Assembly (NCBI GenBank): GCA_036381125.1
Contig: DASVDK010000200.1
Coordinates: 1 to 5,157, forward strand
Reading direction: 5' to 3'
Length of the DNA stretch: 5,157 nt
Origin: DASVDK01 sp036381125 [NCBI: Thermodesulfobacteriota bacterium]
Lineage (GTDB): Bacteria; DASVDK01
Part shown: positions 1-4,882 of the stretch, in pieces
Position numbering within the stretch: position 1 is the stretch's first letter
Layout of the letters: the number at the start of each line of letters is the position of its first letter
Notes under the pieces: generated by a model
The model's input: the letters and a program-made list of their open reading frames with translations, nothing else
Databases searched by the model: none
Told to the model about the DNA's origin: nothing
Program-made: the position numbers and the translations under genes

Positions 1-60
1 CGGGGCCCCGATGCCTTGCAGTCGATCGACGATCCTGACGCACAGGGAGGGGAGGACCCC

Positions 61-1140
61 GTGGCGATCAATCCGATCCTGCACGACCTCGCCACCGCGC
101 TCACGCTGGCCGGCGCCGAGGCGCGGCGCCTCGCCGACGGCGAGGCCGGCCCGCTCGAGCCCGCGCAGGCCGACGTGGCGCGTCAGCTTGCCGCGCGCAT
201 CGAGGGCCTCATGCGGCTCGTGCGCATGCTCCTCGAGGAGCAGGCCCGCGGCGAGCCGCGCCTCGACCCGCGACCCGCCTCGCTCAGGCGGCTCGCCGCC
301 GAGGGGGTCGACGCCGCCCGGCCGCTCGCCACCGCGCGGGGCGTCGAGATCGTCCTGCGCGAGGCGGTGGAGGGCGCCGACGCGCTCGTCGGCTACTGGG
401 ACGCCGACAGCCTGCGGCGCGTCATCGTGAACGTCCTGGACAACGCCATCAAGTACACGCCCGCCGGCGGCCGGATCGACGTGTCGGTCGACCGCGACGG
501 CCGAGCGGCCCTCCTGGCGGTGCGCGACACGGGCGCCGGGGTCGCCGCCGACGAGATCGAGGCCGTCTTCGAGCCGGGACGGCGCGGCAGCGCGGCGGGC
601 CGGCTCGGCGCGCCGGGGCTCGGCCTCGGGCTCGCCACCTCGCGCGCCATCGTCGCCGCGCACGGCGGGCGGATCTGGCTCGAGAGCAACGGGGACGGGC
701 AGGGGACCGCCGCGATGGTGCGGCTGCCGCTCGACCGGCGACGCGCGCCGCGCGGGCACGGCCGCTGGCCGGCCCGGGTCGACTGGGGCGGCGGGCAGGA
801 GCTGGCCGGCACCGTGGAGACCCTCTCCCGCAGCGGGGCGGCCGTCCGCCTCAGCGTGGCGCCGCCGGTCGGCGCCCTCGTCGCGCTGCGCATCTCGGGC
901 CTCCCCGCCGACGACGCCGCGTCCGCCGGCGACGACGAGGTGGCCGCCATCGGCCGCGTCGTCCGGATCCTCGAGGAGGGCCACGCCTCTGCCTCGGAGG
1001 GGCGGCCCGCCGGCGCGCCCGACCCGCGCGAGCCCATCGCCGCTATCGCGTTCGCCGAGGTGGGCCCCGGCACCGGCGCGCGGCTCGACCGGGCGGTGGC
1101 GGCGGCGGCGACGGTTCGCGCGACGCCTACCGGCGACTGA
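61..1140 (+). CDS. Sensor histidine kinase core with C-terminal PilZ-like domain
   Basis: Cytoplasmic kinase with no membrane segment in the window. Numbering runs from a TTG at 16, so subtract 15 for the chosen GTG start. A degenerate HisKA region comes first (about 17-80), with H-box LHDLATAL (His23; the usual Pro is Ala) followed by a DGEAGPL...QADVARQL helix pair. A complete HATPase_c domain follows: N-box VNVLDNAIKYTP (138-149), G1 DTGAG (171-175), F-box FEPGRRG (185-191) and G2 GLGLGLATS (201-209). Residues about 245-350 resemble PilZ, with RWPAR (250-254, RxxxR) and TLSRSG (269-274, the [D/N]xSxxG position with Thr first). The GTG at 61 is preferred because GGAGG lies five bases upstream. 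The frame stays open to base 1, so TTG16 or an upstream sensor domain outside the window is possible. The likely role is phosphorylating a response regulator under c-di-GMP control; the HD-GYP regulator nearby is a candidate partner. Kinase call is firm, PilZ moderate. Confidence 0.85.
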   Translation: MAINPILHDLATALTLAGAEARRLADGEAGPLEPAQADVARQLAARIEGLMRLVRMLLEEQARGEPRLDPRPASLRRLAAEGVDAARPLATARGVEIVLREAVEGADALVGYWDADSLRRVIVNVLDNAIKYTPAGGRIDVSVDRDGRAALLAVRDTGAGVAADEIEAVFEPGRRGSAAGRLGAPGLGLGLATSRAIVAAHGGRIWLESNGDGQGTAAMVRLPLDRRRAPRGHGRWPARVDWGGGQELAGTVETLSRSGAAVRLSVAPPVGALVALRISGLPADDAASAGDDEVAAIGRVVRILEEGHASASEGRPAGAPDPREPIAAIAFAEVGPGTGARLDRAVAAAATVRATPTGD

Positions 1141-2290
1141 AGACGAGCTTGAGGAGCGGCGGAGCGAGGAAGGTGGTCACGATGACCACCGCCACCACGG
1201 CCGCGTAGACCTCCGCGCTGACCACGCCGGCGGCAAGCCCCACGCCCGCGAACACCAGCCCGACCTCCCCTCGGGGGATCATGCCGACGCCGATCGCGAG
1301 CCGCTGGCGCGGCTCCGTCGGCTTGACGACGAGCCCGCTCACGAGCTTGCCGGCCACCGCGCACAGGATCAGGAGCGCCGCCATGCCGAGCACCGGCCGG
1401 TTGGCCGGATCGATCGGGTCGAAGACCGTCACGTCCACCGCCGCGCCGATCGTCACGAAGAAGATGGGGACGAAGAAGTCCGCGAGCGGCCGCACCCGCT
1501 CCTCGATCGGGTGGCGGTCGTCGGTCTTCGCGAGCACCAGGCCGGCCGCGAAGGCGCCGACGATCGTGGCCGAGCCGACCGCGTGGGCCAGATAGGCGAA
1601 GAGCATCGCCAGGCCGACCGCGAAGAGGAGGAGCCCCCCGCGGACGTCCATCTGGCGGACGAGCTTGAGGAGCCGCGGCGCGGCGACCTGCCCCACGAGG
1701 ATCGCCACGACGAGGAAGCCCAGCGCCAGCGCCGTGGTCTTCACGATGCCGAGGAGCGACACCTCGCCCGTCTGCGCGAGCCCCTGGACGACCGACAGGA
1801 TCACCAGGCCGAGGATGTCGTCGATGACCGCCGCCCCGATGATGATCTTCGCCGCGGCCGTGTCCATCTTGCCGAGGTCCGACAGGACGCGCGCCGTGAT
1901 CCCGATGGACGTGGCCGTGAGCGTCGCCCCGATGAAGACCGCCCGTACCCCCTCGTAGCCGAGCCGCGACATCACGACGTAGCCGAGCGCGAACGGCACG
2001 GCGATGCCGACGCAGCCGACCAGCGTGGACTGCCAGCCGACCTTGATCAGGTCGTCGAGGTCCGACTCGAGGCCGATCTCGAAGAGGAGGATCAGGACGC
2101 CGATCTCGGCGAGGAGGTGCAGGACCTCGACCCTGGGATCGACCAGCCCGAGCACCGAGACCCCCACGAGCACGCCGCCCACCAGCTCGCCGAGCACCGC
2201 CGGCTGGCCGAAGCGCTGCGCGAGGTATCCCAGGAGCTTCGCAGCCGTGAAGATGACGAGGAGGTCGGCGAGCAGCTCGTAGAAGGTCAT
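1127..2290 (-). CDS. CPA2-family Na+/H+ (cation:proton) antiporter
   Basis: A 387-residue inner-membrane antiporter of the Na_H_Exchanger (PF00999) family that exchanges Na+ or K+ for H+ in pH and salt homeostasis. Nearly the whole protein is hydrophobic, with about 11-13 helices. Family marks visible are FGQPAVLGELVGGVLVG (27-43), the unwound-helix signature TATSIGITARVL (125-136), the ion-site pair AVIDDILGLV (Asp157-Asp158), Lys315 in AGKLVSGL, and GMIPRGEVGLV (336-346). A DD pair plus a late helix lysine is the NapA/NhaA-like arrangement linked to electrogenic exchange; KefB/C proteins usually have QD. There is no C-terminal RCK/TrkA nucleotide-binding domain, so it is the short form. ATG at 2290 begins a natural amphipathic N-terminus, with AGGG seven bases upstream inside a hairpin. 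It follows the HD-GYP gene by 32 bases, probably as an operon partner, and its 3' end overlaps the convergent kinase gene by 14 bases. The substrate ion is inferred. Confidence 0.93.
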   Translation of the reverse strand: MTFYELLADLLVIFTAAKLLGYLAQRFGQPAVLGELVGGVLVGVSVLGLVDPRVEVLHLLAEIGVLILLFEIGLESDLDDLIKVGWQSTLVGCVGIAVPFALGYVVMSRLGYEGVRAVFIGATLTATSIGITARVLSDLGKMDTAAAKIIIGAAVIDDILGLVILSVVQGLAQTGEVSLLGIVKTTALALGFLVVAILVGQVAAPRLLKLVRQMDVRGGLLLFAVGLAMLFAYLAHAVGSATIVGAFAAGLVLAKTDDRHPIEERVRPLADFFVPIFFVTIGAAVDVTVFDPIDPANRPVLGMAALLILCAVAGKLVSGLVVKPTEPRQRLAIGVGMIPRGEVGLVFAGVGLAAGVVSAEVYAAVVAVVIVTTFLAPPLLKLVFSRR

Positions 2291-2316
2291 GCGGAAACCC
2301 TAGCCGAGGGTTCCGC
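2291..2316 (-). promoter_or_regulatory. RBS-sequestering hairpin before antiporter ATG
   Basis: In the minus-strand transcript, GCGGAACCC (2316 to 2308) pairs with GGGUUUCCGC (2300 to 2291) across the loop UCGGCUA. This gives nine base pairs with one bulged U at 2297. The 3' arm contains the GGG of the only Shine-Dalgarno-like run and ends directly against the antiporter ATG. The 5' arm starts six bases after the TGA of the HD-GYP gene. A ribosome finishing the upstream gene would melt the stem, so translational coupling is the simplest inference. There is no U-tract, so it is not a typical intrinsic terminator. The pairing is seen directly; the function is inferred. Confidence 0.55.
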
Positions 2317-2322
2317 CGGGCG

Positions 2323-3447
2323 TCAACGCGAACCGGCGGCGGGCGTCGTCTGGCGGTAGATCGCCTCCAGGAGGTCGGCGTTGCGGACGAAGACCTCGAC
2401 GACCCTCGGATCGAACTGCGTGCCCGAGTAGCGCTGCACCTCCTCGATCGATTCCCTGAACGAGAGCCCCTTGCGATAGGGGCGGTCGGAGGTCATCGCG
2501 TCGAGCGTGTCGGCCACCGCGAAGATGCGCGCGCCGAGCGGGATCTCCTCCCCCTTGAGGCCGCGCGGATAGCCGCTGCCGTCGTAACGCTCCTGGTGGG
2601 CGTAGACGATCTCCGCCGCCTCCTTCAGGAACGCGATGTCGCGGAGCATCAGGTAACCCTTCTCCGCGTGCGACTTCATGATCTCCCACTCCTCCGCGGT
2701 CAGCTTGCCCGGCTTGAGGAGGATGGCGTCGGGGACCCCGATCTTGCCGAGGTCGTGCAGGTACGCGCCCCGCTCGATCTGCTTCACCTGCTCGGGCGTG
2801 CAGCCCATCGCCCTGGCCAGCGCCACCGTGTAGCGGGTCACCCGCTCGCAGTGGCCCTCGGTCTCGCTGTCGCGGTAGTCGAGTGCCGCGCCGAGGACCT
2901 CGATGGTGGCGTCGTAGGTCTGCTCCATCTCCTCGAGCGCGCGGGTGAGGGCGCGCGTCTTCTCGGCCACCTTGCGCTCGAGCTCCGCCTGGTAGGCCCG
3001 GTTCTCGAGCACCAGCCGCCGCTGCGTCAGGGCGCGCGAGACGGACAGATCCACCTGATCGAGGGAGAAGGGCTTGAGGATGTAGTCGGCGGCTCCGAGC
3101 TTGAGGGCGTCGATCGCGGCCTGGATGTCGGCCAGCGCCGTGATCATGATGACCGCCGTGTCGGGGTCGCGCGCCTTGATCCGCTCGAGCAGCTCGAGGC
3201 CCGTGCCGCCCGGCATCATCACGTCGGAGAGGACCAGGTCGGCCGGCTCGCGCTCGAGCGCCGCCATCGCGTCGGCCACCGAGGCCGCCGCCCGCGTCTC
3301 GTACCCCACCGCCTTCAGGTTGCGGGAGAGCACCTCGCGCATCGCCAGCTCGTCGTCCACGACCAGGATCGACGCCTGGTCCGCCGCGCCGGTGTGCACG
3401 GTCCGCTGAGCCGGCGGATCTGCCAGGGAGGTGGTGACGGCGGTCAT
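2323..3447 (-). CDS. Response regulator with HD-GYP c-di-GMP phosphodiesterase domain
   Basis: A 374-residue cytoplasmic two-component output protein. The receiver domain (about 25-140) has the acidic pair Asp31-Asp32, phosphoacceptor Asp75 in LVLSDVMMPG, Thr103 in MITA and Lys125 in KPF. A charged, coiled-coil-like linker (about 143-180) leads to an HD-GYP domain (about 182-365). Its metal and catalytic residues all look present: His199 in EGHCERV, HDLGK (231-235), His260 in SHAEKG, His284 in HQERYDGSGYP with GYP at 292-294, Asp313 in AVAD, and DRPYRKG (321-327). Intact HD-GYP domains hydrolyse c-di-GMP to pGpG or GMP, so phosphorylation probably tunes c-di-GMP levels. A longer in-frame start at 3702 exists, but ATG 3447 has GAGGAA six bases upstream and a promoter at 3491-3519 that would lie inside the longer version. 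The antiporter follows after 32 bases. The phosphodonor kinase is not proven; the convergent PilZ-containing kinase is the nearest candidate. Confidence 0.95.
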   Translation of the reverse strand: MTAVTTSLADPPAQRTVHTGAADQASILVVDDELAMREVLSRNLKAVGYETRAAASVADAMAALEREPADLVLSDVMMPGGTGLELLERIKARDPDTAVIMITALADIQAAIDALKLGAADYILKPFSLDQVDLSVSRALTQRRLVLENRAYQAELERKVAEKTRALTRALEEMEQTYDATIEVLGAALDYRDSETEGHCERVTRYTVALARAMGCTPEQVKQIERGAYLHDLGKIGVPDAILLKPGKLTAEEWEIMKSHAEKGYLMLRDIAFLKEAAEIVYAHQERYDGSGYPRGLKGEEIPLGARIFAVADTLDAMTSDRPYRKGLSFRESIEEVQRYSGTQFDPRVVEVFVRNADLLEAIYRQTTPAAGSR

Positions 3448-3490
3448 TGAACGTTCCTCGGCGACGCGCCTCAGGCGCAAACGGAGACGG

Positions 3491-3519
3491 ACCGTAGCCG
3501 GTCGAGCAGGGCCTGTCAA
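3491..3519 (-). promoter_or_regulatory. Sigma-70-type promoter for HD-GYP/antiporter operon
   Basis: Reading the minus strand, a perfect -35 TTGACA (3519 to 3514) is followed by a 17-base spacer and TACGGT (3496 to 3491; three of six matches to TATAAT). Transcription would start near 3484, leaving a leader of about 37 bases. The leader carries a small palindrome GCGCC-TGA-GGCGC (3478 to 3466) and the Shine-Dalgarno GAGGAA before ATG 3447. The palindrome could be an operator or a leader hairpin; nothing decides between them. Confidence 0.55.
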
Positions 3520-3609
3520 GCGGTTTCCGGCCCGCCCGAGCAGGCCACGGGTGGGCCCCGTCACGAGTCGCCCGACCTCTCCCCATCGGCCTCGTCGGGG
3601 GGCGTCACC

Positions 3610-3639
3610 TTGACAGGGCGCGTTCCGCCGCGCTAGAAA
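3610..3639 (+). promoter_or_regulatory. Sigma-70-type promoter for tRNA-Lys
   Basis: A perfect -35 TTGACA (3610-3615), an 18-base spacer and -10-like TAGAAA (3634-3639, four of six matches) lie about 67 bases upstream of the tRNA and point toward it. The predicted start near 3646 leaves a leader of about 60 bases, removed by tRNA processing. This promoter and the operon promoter at 3491-3519 diverge. The stretch 3448-3705 holds only these signals; I see no convincing gene in it. Confidence 0.55.
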
Positions 3640-3705
3640 TCTTCGGTTCCAATAGCGCGGGCCTCGTCGTTCCACCCCCCTTCCGCCCGCGCCGGTTCCC
3701 ACCGT

Positions 3706-3781
<76 letters not shown>

Positions 3782-3866
3782 ACAATATCCAAGACTTACG
3801 GGCGACTCGGTGAGAGGTCCGGTCGGGCGGGGGAGCACCAGGGGGAGGAACGCGACGCGACTCGCG

Positions 3867-3915
3867 CTCCGGCCCCGCCGAGACGCCGCGGGGCCGGGGC
3901 TTCCCCCGGCCCCGC
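3867..3915. other. Three-part alternative hairpin after the LytTR remnant
   Basis: The central arm GCGGGGCCGGGG (3888-3899) can pair perfectly over 12 bases with CCCCGGCCCCGC (3904-3915) around the four-base loop CTTC. It can instead pair over 12 bases, with one G-T pair, with CTCCGGCCCCGC (3867-3878). The two outer arms are a direct repeat, so the structures exclude each other. On the minus strand the 12-bp hairpin begins 15 bases after the LytTR stop codon and could be its transcription terminator. Neither strand has a U-tract after it. The rest of 3782-3930 shows no gene. Confidence 0.5.
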
Positions 3916-3930
3916 CTGGTGCGCGCGGCC

Positions 3931-4128
3931 TCACCAGCCCATCACCGCCCGGAGCCGCCGGCCTACGCCCCGGCTCACGGTGAGCGTCGTCAGCTTCGGG
4001 TCTCGGAAGACGAGCGTGTACTGCTGCTGCGCCTCGGGGACGAGCCCGGCGAGCTGCCGGAGGTTGACGGCGTGCGAGGTATCGAGCCGGACGAAGCTCG
4101 CCGGGTCGACGTCGACCGCCTCTTGCCC
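3931..4128 (-). pseudogene. 3' remnant of a LytTR-domain response regulator
   Basis: A stop-free minus-strand frame of 65 codons plus TGA (3933 to 3931) reads like the C-terminal half of a LytTR DNA-binding domain. It runs DPASFVRLDTSHAVNLRQL, then a short loop, YTLVFRDPKLTTLTVSRG, and a final VGRRLRAVMGW. Known LytTR domains share the pattern F-x-R-h-H-R-S-y-h-V-N-L followed by a strand, a turn and h-p-V-S-R with a closing helix. The usual HRS here is DTS, so the domain may also have drifted. An in-frame TGA at 4131-4129 precedes it, no start codon is placed to use it, and the upstream bases do not read as the missing domain half or a receiver. I infer a 5'-truncated gene. The large frame overlapping it on the same strand (3740-4243) reads through the tRNA antisense and is not real. 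Confidence 0.6.
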
Positions 4129-4237
4129 TCACCCCGCCGGCCGCCCCGCGGCAAATAGCCTTGCTTGCCAGCGACCGCGCCACGGGCGCGGGGGATGGGA
4201 ACGCCTCAGCGCTCGGGATCCCCGGGCGCCGGGACTG

Positions 4238-4266
4238 CCCCACGGACGCTTCCGGGTGCCGTGGGG
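4238..4266 (-). terminator. Hairpin directly after the readthrough frame's stop
   Basis: CCCCACGG (4238-4245) and CCGTGGGG (4259-4266) form a perfect 8-bp stem with a 13-base loop. On the minus strand it begins two bases past the second stop codon (4270-4268) of the small secreted-protein frame. No U-tract follows, so termination is only suggested. Its position supports 4268 as the original gene end. The surrounding 4129-4267 shows no other gene. Confidence 0.3.
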
Positions 4267-4267
4267 G

Positions 4268-4348
4268 CTACCGCAATCCACTCTGTCGCTTCGCCGCTAC
4301 CCGCCCGTCGACGAACGTGACCTCGCTCTTGGCGATCTCCTCCCTGAT
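4268..4348 (-). pseudogene. Stranded 3' tail of the small secreted-protein gene
   Basis: After the TAG at 4351-4349 the same frame continues for 26 sense codons, IREEIAKSEVTFVDGRV then AAKRQSGLR, to a second TAG at 4270-4268. The tail is charged, helix-then-strand-like and contains no stops. It reads as natural protein and is followed at once by a hairpin. A single change (for example CAG, GAG, AAG or TAC to TAG) would explain the break and give a 93-residue ancestor. A sequencing error or amber readthrough are the alternatives. Confidence 0.45.
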
Positions 4349-4549
4349 CTACGCGTCCGTCATGCGTGGGCGCGGTGACGGGGCGGGGACAGGTGGCCGG
4401 ACGGTCGGGGCCGGTCCGGGGTCGGGGCGACCCTCGCGGATCGCCTGGCGGCGCCGCTCAAGATCGGCAAGTCCGTCGGGGTCCGGGGCCGCGGCCAGAG
4501 CCGGGCCTGCGAGGAGGAACACAACAACGAGGGCGAGGAGACGCGACAT
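4349..4549 (-). CDS. Small exported proline-rich protein, probably truncated
   Basis: I do not recognise this 66-residue protein. It has a clear Sec signal peptide: Arg3, then hydrophobic LLALVVVFLLAG (4-15), and an Ala-Leu-Ala cleavage site at 17-19. The mature part has a charged helix DLERRRQAIREGR (29-41), then a Pro-rich stretch (42-61) with repeated PxP spacing, ending RMTDA before TAG. ATG 4549 is chosen over the upstream ATG at 4669 because the signal peptide starts here and AAGGGGGG ends six bases before it. There is no Cys for a lipobox, so it is periplasmic or secreted rather than a lipoprotein. The frame continues sensibly past the stop, so the gene is probably a nonsense mutant of a 93-residue protein. 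The leader carries a hairpin (4568-4599). Confidence 0.55.
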   Translation of the reverse strand: MSRLLALVVVFLLAGPALAAAPDPDGLADLERRRQAIREGRPDPGPAPTVRPPVPAPSPRPRMTDA

Positions 4550-4567
4550 ACCGGACCCCCCCTTTTC

Positions 4568-4599
4568 CGTCGAGGGCCGCCCTCCTGGGCCCTTCGACG
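4568..4599 (-). other. Hairpin in the leader of the small exported protein
   Basis: CGTCGA-GGGCC (4568-4578) pairs with GGCCC-T-TCGACG (4588-4599) over 11 bases with one bulged T at 4593. On the minus strand the 9-base loop is CAGGAGGGC, which displays AGGAGG with no start codon at usable distance. The stem begins directly after the stop codon (4602-4600) of the possible 50-codon ORF and ends 18 bases before ATG 4549. It may be a terminator or a leader element; no U-tract follows it. Confidence 0.35.
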
Positions 4600-4752
4600 C
4601 TAGCGCCAGCCGGCGTGCACGGCAGGCGCTTTCCAGCCTTGGAGTGACACGGACGGGCACTCGCTGCACAGCTTGGCCAGAATGTCAAGGGAAATCGGGT
4701 CCGGACGGCCGATGTGCCACTTTGCGGCGTCTCTCTGCACAGACGTGGACAT
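4600..4752 (-). CDS. Possible 50-residue ORF or gene remnant, unknown function
   Basis: ATG 4752 opens a frame of 50 codons, beginning MSTSVQRDAAKWHIGRPDP and including LDILAKLCSECPSV and a final WKAPAVHAGWR, then TAG. It matches no family I know. Two closely spaced Cys (LCSEC) and three Trp give it a protein-like look, and the stop abuts a hairpin. Against it, no Shine-Dalgarno precedes the ATG, the ORF is short and no minus-strand promoter is evident. It could be a remnant of a longer gene or chance. Confidence 0.22.
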   Translation of the reverse strand: MSTSVQRDAAKWHIGRPDPISLDILAKLCSECPSVSLQGWKAPAVHAGWR

Positions 4753-4789
4753 AAAGCCAGGAATGGAGCAACAATTTCAGTTGGTTACG

Positions 4790-4806
4790 TTGGCACGGCC
4801 GATGCT
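4790..4806 (+). promoter_or_regulatory. Sigma-54-type promoter, overlapping possible sigma-70 site
   Basis: TTGGCACG (4790-4797), four bases, then ATGCT (4802-4806) matches the sigma-54 consensus YTGGCACG-N4-TTGCW at all but one position. The required GG (4792-4793) and GC (4804-4805) are exactly ten bases apart. Transcription would start near 4817, about 65 bases before ATG 4883. The same bases also allow a sigma-70 reading, TTGGCA (4790-4795)-N18-TAGGAT (4814-4819). An imperfect inverted repeat GGCACGG/CCGTGCC (4792-4798 and 4823-4829) flanks the site. No enhancer-binding site is identified. Confidence 0.4.
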
Positions 4807-4882
4807 TGCTTGCTAGGATAGCCCGTGCCGAGGGGATTTAAGGGGTCGCTTTTTCGGTTCGAAATTGGCGTCCGCTAATGGT

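Noticed and set aside
1511-2359. Long plus-strand ORF opposite the antiporter
   Set aside because: The Asp/Glu/Arg-rich composition is typical of the antisense of a GC-rich membrane protein gene; the opposite strand has clear family motifs.
2596-3450. Plus-strand ORF opposite the HD-GYP gene
   Set aside because: It is an antisense shadow rich in Arg, Leu, Val and His; the minus strand carries all receiver and HD-GYP motifs.
3448-3702. In-frame N-terminal extension of the HD-GYP regulator to ATG 3702
   Set aside because: The extra 85 residues are Arg/Gly-rich and low-complexity, and span both promoters. ATG 3447 has a proper SD and the receiver domain starts normally after it.
4104-4117. 14-base perfect palindrome GGTCGACGTCGACC
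   Set aside because: It lies in the LytTR remnant and arises from adjacent Asp/Val codons (GTCGAC repeated); no second copy or regulatory context supports an operator.
4161-4754. 197-codon plus-strand ORF across the degraded region
   Set aside because: It is low-complexity Arg/Ser/Gly/Ala-rich sequence with no SD or motif, and overlaps the better supported signal-peptide gene on the minus strand.
4852-4864. GGTTCGA near TTTCG-GTT-CGAAA as a possible tRNA-derived attachment site
   Set aside because: Only the generic T-loop heptamer GGTTCGA is shared with tRNA-Lys; flanking bases do not match, so it is not a convincing att repeat.
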